From NCBI GenBank assembly GCA_937900985.1, contig CALCGM010000198.1, forward strand, positions 1-10,777: 10,777 nt of DNA, given 5' to 3'. How positions within the stretch are numbered: position 1 is the first letter of the stretch; each line of letters opens with the position of its first letter. The translations under genes were made by a program, and so were the position numbers. The notes beneath the pieces are model-generated. The model saw nothing but the letters and a program-made list of their open reading frames with translations, had not been told where the DNA came from and searched no databases. Shown one piece after another: positions 1 to 7,313 of the stretch. Source of the stretch: an uncultured Planctomycetaceae bacterium (lineage in GTDB: Bacteria; Planctomycetota; Planctomycetia; Pirellulales; UBA1268).

Positions 1-936
1 ACCACGGTCTACACCGGCGACGCCACGATCGTGAAGACGGGCAATGGCACGCTGATCCTGAACCTCGCCAACACCCACACGGGCGGCCTGCGAGTTGACG
101 GTGGAACGGTGATCATTCAAAACGCCGCCGCGCTCAACGGTGGCCCGCTGGTGATTGGCGCCGGTGCCACGGTGAAGCTCGACGTGGGCTTCGCGCTGGT
201 GCCGCTCTCCTCGCTCACGCTCGATGCCACGGCTCGGCTTGACGTCGGCACGGGTGGGTTCACCGTGGCCAGTGGCGGCTTCACCGCGGCAGATATCCGT
301 GCGGCTCTGATCAGCGGCCGCAACGGCGGCACCTGGGACGGCACGGCCGGGCTGACTTACACGGTGCAGTCAGCCAATGCCGCTGCCACGGCATTTAGCA
401 TTGGCTATGCGGTCGATGGCAACGGTCTGCTCACCGTGCGGTACACCGCCGCTGGCGACGCCCAGCTCGATGGTAAGACGGACTTTGACGACATTCTTGC
501 TCTGTTCCCCAACTACGGGGCCACGGGCAGTTTTGTCTGGTCCGAAGGCGACTTCACCTACGACGGCCAGGTTGACTTCGACGATATTCTTGCCCTCTTC
601 CCCAACTACGGTTCGGACGCGGTCTTCGGTGCTGGTCTCCTGGGCGCCGGCGGCGGCAGCGGTGCGGGCAACGGTGGCGACTCCGGCACCGGCGACAACG
701 GCTCGGCCACGACCCAGTCAGCCGGCACGAGTGACGGCGACACCACGGATCAGCAGCCGGTGATGGGCCCCGAGGCCCCCGCCGATCTGCCGGCAAAGCC
801 TGCCACCACGCTCTCGCGAAGCGGCAGCCTCGGTGGCGGTGACGCGACGAGCCTGGCGTTTGCGGCACTGGCCAGCGGCGAGCAGTCGGCATCGGGCTCG
901 GGCGACAAGAAGAAGTCGGTCTTTGCCACGCTGTAA
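1..936 (+). CDS. Autotransporter-associated beta-strand repeat protein with dockerin-like C-terminus (5' partial)
   Basis: The frame is open from base 1 and ends at TAA 934-936, so this is the last 311 residues of a larger protein whose start lies outside the window. The visible N-terminal part (about residues 9-45) matches the autotransporter-associated beta-strand repeat pattern: KTGNGTLIL, then NTHTGG, then a GGTV.I strand, which is typical of very long secreted planctomycete proteins. Residues about 153-204 hold two EF-hand/dockerin-type calcium loops of the form DxxxDGxxDxxD (nt 457-492 and 550-585), each running into the same 13 residues DFDDILALFPNYG. A Gly/Ser/Thr/Asp-rich linker follows, then the tail SLAFAALASGE and a lysine cluster (KKK) five residues before the C-terminus. 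No transmembrane helix, LPXTG or PEP-CTERM motif is visible. A surface or secreted structural or adhesive role is inferred; the calcium-binding reading rests on loop geometry. Confidence 0.8.
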   Translation, partial: TTVYTGDATIVKTGNGTLILNLANTHTGGLRVDGGTVIIQNAAALNGGPLVIGAGATVKLDVGFALVPLSSLTLDATARLDVGTGGFTVASGGFTAADIRAALISGRNGGTWDGTAGLTYTVQSANAAATAFSIGYAVDGNGLLTVRYTAAGDAQLDGKTDFDDILALFPNYGATGSFVWSEGDFTYDGQVDFDDILALFPNYGSDAVFGAGLLGAGGGSGAGNGGDSGTGDNGSATTQSAGTSDGDTTDQQPVMGPEAPADLPAKPATTLSRSGSLGGGDATSLAFAALASGEQSASGSGDKKKSVFATL

Positions 937-953
937 CGTCTGCAGGGTTTAAC

Positions 954-985
954 GGCCCCCGGAGCCAGCGACGGCTCCGGGGGCC
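954..985 (+). terminator. Strong GC hairpin after the beta-strand repeat gene
   Basis: A perfect 13-bp inverted repeat, 954-966 paired with 973-985, has a 6-nt loop (AGCGAC) and starts 18 bases after the TAA stop. It is followed by a moderately T-rich run (TTCTCATTCGCTTCCTTT) rather than a clean T tract. It separates the large surface-protein gene from the lipoprotein unit and probably ends its transcript. Confidence 0.8.
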
Positions 986-1014
986 TTCTCATTCGCTTCC
1001 TTTGGAAAATAAAG

Positions 1015-1021
1015 TCAAGGG
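1015..1021 (+). promoter_or_regulatory. Ribosome binding site for the TTG-started lipoprotein gene
   Basis: TCAAGGG lies 8 bases upstream of the TTG at 1030. No ATG or GTG occurs in this frame between 1003 and 1030, so the purine run is what fixes the unusual TTG start. No convincing -35/-10 pair is visible in the short gap after the upstream terminator; the region 995-1014 is only A/T-rich. Confidence 0.5.
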
Positions 1022-1029
1022 CTCATCAT

Positions 1030-1485
1030 TTGTTAACACGGTTTTGGTTTGTTGGGATTCTGTTCGGACTTACGCTTTTCGTTGGCTGCGGGAAGCCTCC
1101 GATGATCGAAGTCAGCGGCACCGTGATGCTCGACGGCGAGCCGCTTTCGGGCTGCAAGGTCGGTCTGTTTCCCGATGTCACGCAGTTTGATCCAGACCGC
1201 CACGGCTTTGGCTTCGGGCTGACCGACGAGAGCGGTCATTTTGTGATTCAGCATCCGCAGGGAGACCAGGGCATCTATCCCGGGGACTACAAGGTCACCC
1301 TGGAAGCCTGGATTGATCAGGACGGCAATCCGGTGCCGCCCGAGGCGAAGCCGAGCGAGGTGCCCGGAGGCGTCGAGAACGTGCTTCCGATCGACTACGA
1401 GGCCAGCGACACCACCCCAGAAACCGTCACCGTTAAAAAGGGAGAACCCAATGTCTTTACATTTGATGTTTCATCGAAGGGCTGA
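1030..1485 (+). CDS. Small lipoprotein with carboxypeptidase-regulatory-like (Ig-like) domain
   Basis: This 151-residue protein starts at TTG. The N-terminus has Arg4, a hydrophobic core (about residues 5-18) and a lipobox-like FVGC, which would make Cys20 the lipidated residue; Phe at -3 is a little unusual. The rest (about 28-150) is one beta-sandwich domain of the carboxypeptidase-regulatory/transthyretin-like type: VSGTVMLDGEPLSGCKVGLF, then GFGLTDESGHFVI, then a YPGDYKVTLEA strand. This pattern is common in short planctomycete lipoproteins encoded beside DUF1559 proteins. Its last 35 bases overlap the start of the next gene, so the two are probably co-transcribed and translationally coupled. 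An envelope-anchored role, perhaps accessory to the pseudopilin-like neighbour, is inferred; no enzymatic motif is visible. Confidence 0.75.
   Translation: MLTRFWFVGILFGLTLFVGCGKPPMIEVSGTVMLDGEPLSGCKVGLFPDVTQFDPDRHGFGFGLTDESGHFVIQHPQGDQGIYPGDYKVTLEAWIDQDGNPVPPEAKPSEVPGGVENVLPIDYEASDTTPETVTVKKGEPNVFTFDVSSKG
1439..1444 (+). promoter_or_regulatory. Ribosome binding site inside the lipoprotein gene
   Basis: AGGGAG lies 6 bases before the ATG at 1451, inside the 3' end of the lipoprotein coding region. It supports 1451 as the start of the DUF1559 gene over the longer open frame, which runs back to 1313 without a comparable signal and would put a long Arg-rich stretch before the prepilin motif. 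Confidence 0.65.
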
Positions 1486-2575
1486 CCGCGCGGCGGCTCG
1501 GCAGGGCTTTACACTTGTCGAGCTGCTGGTGGTGATCGCCATCATCGGCGTGTTGGTTGGCCTCCTGCTGCCTGCCGTGCAGTCGGCTCGCGAGGCTGCC
1601 CGGCGGATGAGCTGTGGCAACAACGTGAAGCAGGTTGCCCTCGCCTGCCAGAACTTCCACGACACCCACGACGGCTTCCCGATGGCGGCCGAGTTTGGCG
1701 TGGGCACCGGCTGGTCGGCGCTGATTCTTCCCTACATCGAAGAGACAGCGCTGTATGAGCTGTTGACGTTCCAGGAGGACTCGCAGGGGAACTATCAGTG
1801 GGCCTTCGGCGTTCCCGGCATCACCGGAGATGCGGCGCTCAACAACCGTGCGTACAACCGGTGGTTTAAGAACATCTATGTCTGTGAGCAGTCGCTCTCG
1901 GCATTCCGCTGCCCGTCGTCGGCAATCCCGCTGAACGTTGCCGATATTTCCGGCGACAACTGGATCGTGCAGAAGCGTGCTCCGAGCAACTACCTCGGGT
2001 GCGTCTCCGGTGTGCTCACCAGCGACCGGCGTCCGCAGACGGCGGTGGCTCCGTGGGGCTCCTCGGGGCAGACCGAGGTGATCCATGATCTCGACGGCCT
2101 GATGACCAACCGCGTGGCCCACCAGCGGATCACCTACAACGGCAAGTCGTATGGTAGCCACGGGAAGAACATGGCCAGCGCAACCGACGGCACCAGCAAG
2201 ACGATCCTGATCGGCGAGGCCGAGCCCGACCTGATGGCGGTCCCGGAAATGGGGATTCGCCGCGAGACCAACATCGCCAACCGTGGGCGAAAGGATCATT
2301 GGCTCTACGGCAGTGATGATGTCGACACGACAGGGCAGGGCGATATGTCGGAGCTGCTCGGGTCGACCGGTGTGCCGATGAACATGAAGCGGGTGCCGCA
2401 GGGGTCTGCCCAGTTTAGCGCGTATGAGCTGAGCTTCGGCAGCAACCATCCAAGCGGTGCGACCTTTGGCCTGGCCGACGGGTCGGTGCAGTACATCACC
2501 GATTCGATCGACCCGGCGGTCTATTCGGCCATCGGCTCGCGAAACCTGGGCGAAAAGTCCCATAGCTTCGAGTAG
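1451..2575 (+). CDS. DUF1559 pseudopilin-like protein (prepilin N-terminus, H-X9-DG C-terminus)
   Basis: This is a 374-residue protein. The leader ends in RQG (Gly19), followed by FTLVELLVVIAIIG, a class III prepilin motif with Phe at +1 and Glu at +5, so cleavage by a prepilin peptidase after Gly19 is expected. The hydrophobic helix continues as VLVGLLLPAVQSAREAARR. The large C-terminal domain is DUF1559, with the usual landmarks NNVKQ, the NFHDTHDGFP segment, FRCPS, DGTSKTILIGE, and near the end NHPSGATFGLADGSVQYI, where His and Asp-Gly are separated by exactly nine residues. Planctomycetes carry many paralogues; their role in a type II secretion or pilus-like machine is assumed rather than proven. 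It overlaps the upstream lipoprotein gene by 35 bp and is followed by a strong terminator, so the two form a unit. The first 37 mature residues are identical to those of the second copy at 3575. Confidence 0.92.
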   Translation: MSLHLMFHRRADRAAARQGFTLVELLVVIAIIGVLVGLLLPAVQSAREAARRMSCGNNVKQVALACQNFHDTHDGFPMAAEFGVGTGWSALILPYIEETALYELLTFQEDSQGNYQWAFGVPGITGDAALNNRAYNRWFKNIYVCEQSLSAFRCPSSAIPLNVADISGDNWIVQKRAPSNYLGCVSGVLTSDRRPQTAVAPWGSSGQTEVIHDLDGLMTNRVAHQRITYNGKSYGSHGKNMASATDGTSKTILIGEAEPDLMAVPEMGIRRETNIANRGRKDHWLYGSDDVDTTGQGDMSELLGSTGVPMNMKRVPQGSAQFSAYELSFGSNHPSGATFGLADGSVQYITDSIDPAVYSAIGSRNLGEKSHSFE

Positions 2576-2596
2576 TTCGCTGGCATCGACGCAGAG

Positions 2597-2639
2597 CGGG
2601 GCCGCATTCCACGTCTGGAGGATGCGGCCCCGTTTTTTT
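2597..2639 (+). terminator. Intrinsic terminator after the first DUF1559 gene
   Basis: A perfect 11-bp GC-rich stem (2597-2607 with 2622-2632) can extend by two further pairs. It is followed directly by seven Ts (2633-2639). It begins 21 bases after the stop codon. This is the clearest Rho-independent terminator in the window and ends the lipoprotein-pseudopilin unit. Confidence 0.92.
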
Positions 2640-2650
2640 GTTTCGTGGTT

Positions 2651-2659
2651 GGAGGGGAG
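2651..2659 (+). promoter_or_regulatory. Ribosome binding site of the 2OG oxygenase gene
   Basis: GGAGGGGAG lies 8 bases before the ATG at 2668. The in-frame TTG at 2638 sits in the terminator T tract and has no such signal, so this site decides the start. No recognisable promoter fits between the terminator and this site, so the gene either uses a promoter overlapping the upstream gene or depends on read-through. Confidence 0.7.
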
Positions 2660-2667
2660 AGCATCCG

Positions 2668-3384
2668 ATGCCCGACGCGAATCAGCACGACGGGGCTCTG
2701 CGGGGCGTGCAGGCCTGGCCGACGATGTTCTTCCTGCGGAACTGGGCCGAGCATGCCGCCCGGGGCAGCCGCATCATCAGCCATCTCCAAGGCCTTCAGG
2801 AGCGGCAGCAGCAGCCGGTGGCGAGCGGCGTTGCGGAGCGGATGAAGTCGGCGACGGGGCTTTCGGAGGGGGGGTTCGACCTGCTCCGTGAGCCGAATGA
2901 GGATCTGGCGGCGCTGGCGGCGTTTCTCACCGGAAGTGTGGCCGGGGCGGCCGCTGTGGCCAACGACTGCCGGGAGGAGGCTGGCGACCTGGCCGTGACG
3001 ATCGTCGACAGCTGGTATCACATCACCAATGCCGGCGGCTTCCACGACGCCCACTTCCACCACGGCTGCAGCTGGTGTGGCATCTACTATCTGCGGGTTG
3101 GCGACGCGAGCGGGCGAGCTCGGGGCGGGGCGCCCAACGGCGGCAGCCGGTTCTACTGCCCACTGACCTGCGGCGGGCAGTATCGTGACTTTGGCAATCG
3201 CTACCTCGGCGGGACGCTCGACATGCCGATCGAAGACGGCCTGCTCGTGATCTTTCCTTCATTCCTGCTCCACAGCGGCCTCCCCTATCAGGGGGCGCAA
3301 GACCGGATCGTCATCGCCTTCAACGCAAGGGTGCATGTGCGTGCGGGCTCAAACCTCGCGGCCCGGCTGGCGGGCAGCCCGTAG
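2668..3384 (+). CDS. Putative 2OG-Fe(II) oxygenase family protein
   Basis: This is a 238-residue predicted soluble protein with no signal peptide. The C-terminal half has the layout of the small putative 2OG-Fe(II) oxygenases (TIGR02466/PF13759-like): a His cluster HDAHFHH at residues 126-132 just before GCSWCGIYYL, an aromatic strand GSRFYCP, PIEDGLLVIFPSFLLHSGLP with the likely distal iron-ligand His202, and DRIVIAFN with Arg213 placed to bind the 2-oxoglutarate carboxylate. Such enzymes use Fe(II), oxygen and 2-oxoglutarate to hydroxylate a substrate; which His/Asp residues of the first cluster bind iron cannot be decided by eye, and the substrate is unknown. The N-terminal third (about 1-110) is mostly helical with no recognised domain. 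Two Cys pairs (CSWC, CPLTC) lie close to the predicted active site. The gene stands alone between a terminator and a structured spacer. Confidence 0.7.
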   Translation: MPDANQHDGALRGVQAWPTMFFLRNWAEHAARGSRIISHLQGLQERQQQPVASGVAERMKSATGLSEGGFDLLREPNEDLAALAAFLTGSVAGAAAVANDCREEAGDLAVTIVDSWYHITNAGGFHDAHFHHGCSWCGIYYLRVGDASGRARGGAPNGGSRFYCPLTCGGQYRDFGNRYLGGTLDMPIEDGLLVIFPSFLLHSGLPYQGAQDRIVIAFNARVHVRAGSNLAARLAGSP

Positions 3385-3399
3385 CAGACTGTGGAGCAC
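3382..3399 (+). repeat. Half-hairpin repeat copy starting at the oxygenase stop codon
   Basis: TAGCAGACTGTGGAGCAC begins at the TAG stop codon. It matches, in 17 of 18 positions, the minus strand of 10427-10410, where it also begins at a TAG stop codon. The distant copy is a perfect hairpin; here the second arm (CACGTCAGCC instead of CACAGTCTGC) is degraded, so only the left arm and loop remain. It may be a decayed member of a dispersed repeat family or a shared 3'-end element. Confidence 0.5.
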
Positions 3400-3404
3400 G
3401 TCAG

Positions 3405-3455
3405 CCGCCGCCGGCAGTCATGACAGATGATCATGGTCCGCCCGTTCGGCGGCGG
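3405..3455. repeat. Nested inverted repeats in the spacer before the second DUF1559 gene
   Basis: A perfect 9-bp inverted repeat (3405-3413 CCGCCGCCG with 3447-3455 CGGCGGCGG) encloses a second, smaller one (CATGA 3419-3423 with TCATG 3431-3435). The 8-bp palindrome ATGATCAT at 3427-3434 overlaps the inner one. The structure lies 20 bases after the oxygenase stop, has no T tract, and may act as a transcript end or protect a 3' end. In the rest of the gap (3456-3561) I see no clear promoter. Confidence 0.4.
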
Positions 3456-3574
3456 TCAGAGAATCCGTTCGCATATCGGCGAGCCACCGCTTAGACTTGC
3501 GAGGCTCTAGGGAAGCCGCGTCGGGCCAGCCAGGGGCGTGCGGAGGGGATCAAAAGCGAATGGGGAGGAAAACC

Positions 3575-4600
<1,026 letters not shown>

Positions 4601-4652
4601 GTGAACTCGCATAGAGAGGCGGTTGGCCATGGGCTGCGTACCCGGAGGACAG

Positions 4653-6002
4653 ATGCCCTTCGTCTTAGGGCTTTGCCTGATACTGTTGGCGGCTGGCTGT
4701 GGCGGGCCGTCTTCGGAGCCAGCTGTAGTGGAGGCGGGCGATGCTGCTCAGGGAGCCGTCGCTGAGCCGCTGGCTCCCGCGGCCGTGGAGCCGTCTGAGA
4801 CGACCGCCGCGGGCGACCAGCCAGTCGTGCACCTCATCGAGCCCGGCCCCGACGCGCAGCAGCAGGCCCAGGAGGCGATGATTCTTGCCGAGCCGGGGGA
4901 TGTGATCGAGTTTGCAGCCGGAAGCTTTGCGTTTGATGCCACGCTCTCACTCGACGGGGTGGCTGATGTGGTCATTCGTGGCCAGGGCATGGACGAAACC
5001 ATTCTGAGCTTCGCCGGCCAGCGGGCGGCGACAGGCGGTGAGGGGCTCAAGATCAAGGCCGACAACTTCGTGATCGAAGACCTGACGATCGAAGACTCGC
5101 CAGGAGATGCGATCAAGCTGCAAGACAGCAACGGCGTGGTGATGCGACGGATCCGCACTCGCTGGACCAACGGTCCGGATGAAAACAACGGGGCCTACGG
5201 GCTCTACCCGGTGCTGTCGACCAACGTGCTGATTGAAGACTGTGTGGCTGAGTGTGCGTCGGATGCGGGCATCTATGTTGGCCAGTCGCGGGGGGTGGTT
5301 GTCCGCAACTGCCGGGCTGAGCAAAACGTGGCGGGCATCGAGATCGAAAACTGTATCAATGCCGATGTCTACGGAAACCTGGCCACGGGCAATGCCGGCG
5401 GCATCCTCGTCTTTTCTCTTCCCGGTCTGACCCTCAAGAACGGCAGCGACTGCCGCGTCTACGACAACGAAATCGTCGGCAACAACCATCCCAACTTTGC
5501 CAAAGAAGGGGCGATGGTGGCGACTGTGCCGCCCGGCAGCGGATTGATGGTGATGGCCAACGATCGTGTCGAGGTGTTTGGCAACACCTTCCGCGACAAC
5601 AACAGTGCCCACTGCCTGATTGCCAGTTTTCTGGTCACGCAGCGGGAGTTTCAAGATGCCGACTACGATCCCTTTCCCGAAGCGATCGACATCCACGACA
5701 ACACGTTTGAGGGGGGCGGCACCGATCCGCAGGGCGAGTTTTTCGGGATTTATACCGACGCGGCCGGCCTGCCTCTCCCCGATATCGTGGTCGACGGTAT
5801 TGTTGATGGGGAGAAGTTGGTGGAGGGTTTCCTGCCTGAGGGGCTGCAGCTGGCGATTCGCGACAACGGCGATGCCACGTTTGTGAACCTCGATCTGGGA
5901 CGGCTGATGGCGGGAACTACGCCACAGGTGAGCACCGACCTCTCCCCGTATTCGTCTGCCTTGCCACCAGTCAGCCCGGTTGAGATGCCCGGCATCAAGT
6001 GA
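4653..6002 (+). CDS. Parallel beta-helix repeat lipoprotein (TIGR03805-like)
   Basis: This is a 449-residue protein from the ATG at 4653, which has GGAGG four bases upstream. An in-frame ATG at 4629 would add eight residues and has AGAGAGG nine bases before it, so the start is uncertain. A short hydrophobic segment ends in LAAGC, a canonical lipobox with Cys16 as the lipid-modified residue. A low-complexity Ala/Glu/Pro spacer (about 17-58) leads to a right-handed parallel beta-helix (about 85-330) made of repeats such as VIEDLTIEDSPGDAIKL, VLIEDCVAECASDAGIYVG and VAGIEIENCINADVYGN. The SDAGIYVGQS, NVAGIEIEN and GGILVF stretches match my memory of the TIGR03805 parallel beta-helix family, commonly encoded next to SO2930-type diheme cytochromes, as here (27-base gap). 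Beta-helices of this kind often bind or cleave polysaccharides, but no catalytic residues can be assigned. Localisation would be membrane-anchored in the envelope. Confidence 0.82.
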   Translation: MPFVLGLCLILLAAGCGGPSSEPAVVEAGDAAQGAVAEPLAPAAVEPSETTAAGDQPVVHLIEPGPDAQQQAQEAMILAEPGDVIEFAAGSFAFDATLSLDGVADVVIRGQGMDETILSFAGQRAATGGEGLKIKADNFVIEDLTIEDSPGDAIKLQDSNGVVMRRIRTRWTNGPDENNGAYGLYPVLSTNVLIEDCVAECASDAGIYVGQSRGVVVRNCRAEQNVAGIEIENCINADVYGNLATGNAGGILVFSLPGLTLKNGSDCRVYDNEIVGNNHPNFAKEGAMVATVPPGSGLMVMANDRVEVFGNTFRDNNSAHCLIASFLVTQREFQDADYDPFPEAIDIHDNTFEGGGTDPQGEFFGIYTDAAGLPLPDIVVDGIVDGEKLVEGFLPEGLQLAIRDNGDATFVNLDLGRLMAGTTPQVSTDLSPYSSALPPVSPVEMPGIK

Positions 6003-6029
6003 CGTCGCCCCCCAACGTCCGCCACGCCC

Positions 6030-7307
6030 ATGCTTCCCTCTGCGATCACTGACGCGACAGGCGTGGACCGGCAGACTGCTTCGGCAGGGACGGCGAAGCA
6101 TCGGCCAAGCAGGCAGTGGCTCATGCCGCTGGCCGCTGCTGCCGCGATCGGCGTGGTGGCTGTGGGGGTGTGGCAGGGGCTGGGTGATTCGGCCATCTCC
6201 GGAAGTTCCGGAGGCAGCGGCGGTTCCCCCGGCAGCCCATCCGCTGGCCCGGCCATCGTGGCGGTGGCGGCCGACGGCTCCCAGCCTGCGGTGAGCCCGG
6301 CGGTGATCAGCCGGCGTGCGCGGTCGACCTATCGGCGACGGCTGTCGGAGTATGGGCTCTTTCAAGGGGCGATGACGGAACTCGTGCCGGCTGAGGCGGT
6401 TGTCGAGTACCAGCTCAACACCCCGCTGTTTACCGACTATGCCGAGAAGCAGCGGCTGATCAAACTTCCCGAGGGCACGGCCGCAGGCTACACCGACGAT
6501 GGCCCCCTCGACTTTCCGGTGGGCACGGTGATTGCGAAGACGTTCTTCTATCCTGCCGATGCCGCTCAGCCCGAAGGTCCGCGACGTCTCGTTGAAACCC
6601 GCATCCTCGAGCACCGTGACGAAGGCTGGGTTGGCATTCCGTATCTCTGGAACGAGGAGCAGACCGACGCCACGCTCGCGATCACCGGTGGGGAAGTCGA
6701 GGTTCAGTGGGTGCATGCCGATGGAGCGGCCCGCACCAATGTGCATCTCGTGCCCAACTTCAACGACTGCAAGCGGTGTCATGCCACGCCCACGATGCAG
6801 CCGCTCGGCCCGAAGGCCCGCAACCTCAACCGCGATGTGGCGGTCGGCGATGCCGCAAGCGAAGGCTTCGCCTCGGCGGCCAACCAGCTCCTTGCCTGGA
6901 CGGCCGCGGGCATCCTGACGGGGATGCCCGAGCATGCCGAGGTGCCCCGGCTGGCCGACTGGGATGATCCTTCCAGCGGCACGGTCGACGAGCGGGCACG
7001 GGCCTATCTCGACGTCAACTGCGCCCACTGCCACAGCGAGCAGGGCCCGGCTCGCAACTCCGGGCTGCATCTTGATGTGGCCACTGTCGATCCCTATCGG
7101 CTCGGCGTCTTGAAAACGCCGGTGGCGGCAGGCCGTGGCACCGGTGGGCGGCTCTACGGCATCGTGCCGGGCAAGCCGCACGAGTCGATCATGCACTATC
7201 GTGTGGAGACCACGAATGCCGGCGAGATGATGCCCGAGTTTGGCAGGTCGCTCGTGCACGAGGAGGGCGTTGCCTTGCTCACGGAGTGGATCGAGGGGAT
7301 GGAGTGA
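6030..7307 (+). CDS. SO2930-family diheme c-type cytochrome (TIGR03806-like)
   Basis: This is a 425-residue protein. Two haem c attachment motifs are visible, CKRCH at 247-251 and CAHCH at 331-335. An N-terminal hydrophobic segment (about 31-50, rich in Ala/Val/Ile) after about 30 polar residues looks like an uncleaved signal anchor, followed by a Gly/Ser/Pro linker (SSGGSGGSPGSPS), so the haem domain is probably tethered outside the cytoplasmic membrane. Family landmarks are LNTPLFTDYAEKQRLIKLP, PYLWNEEQTDATL from residue 204, GPKARNLNRD after the first haem, RAYLDVNCAHCHSEQGPA, and AAGRGTGGRLYGIVPGKP near the end. No Shine-Dalgarno is seen before the ATG at 6030; an ATG at 6123 would remove the residues before the membrane segment and is an alternative. 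The electron donor and acceptor are unknown. It lies 27 bases after the beta-helix gene and 6 bases before the hydrolase gene, so co-transcription is likely. Confidence 0.88.
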   Translation: MLPSAITDATGVDRQTASAGTAKHRPSRQWLMPLAAAAAIGVVAVGVWQGLGDSAISGSSGGSGGSPGSPSAGPAIVAVAADGSQPAVSPAVISRRARSTYRRRLSEYGLFQGAMTELVPAEAVVEYQLNTPLFTDYAEKQRLIKLPEGTAAGYTDDGPLDFPVGTVIAKTFFYPADAAQPEGPRRLVETRILEHRDEGWVGIPYLWNEEQTDATLAITGGEVEVQWVHADGAARTNVHLVPNFNDCKRCHATPTMQPLGPKARNLNRDVAVGDAASEGFASAANQLLAWTAAGILTGMPEHAEVPRLADWDDPSSGTVDERARAYLDVNCAHCHSEQGPARNSGLHLDVATVDPYRLGVLKTPVAAGRGTGGRLYGIVPGKPHESIMHYRVETTNAGEMMPEFGRSLVHEEGVALLTEWIEGME

Positions 7308-7313
7308 GTCTGC

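Noticed and set aside
1313..1450. N-terminal extension of the first DUF1559 gene
   Set aside because: The added 46 residues are Arg/Pro-rich and overlap the lipoprotein in another frame, while 1451 has a good ribosome site and gives a normal prepilin leader.
1457..2563. A 368-codon open frame on the minus strand
   Set aside because: It is the antisense shadow of the first DUF1559 gene; composition is His/Arg-rich and no motif is visible.
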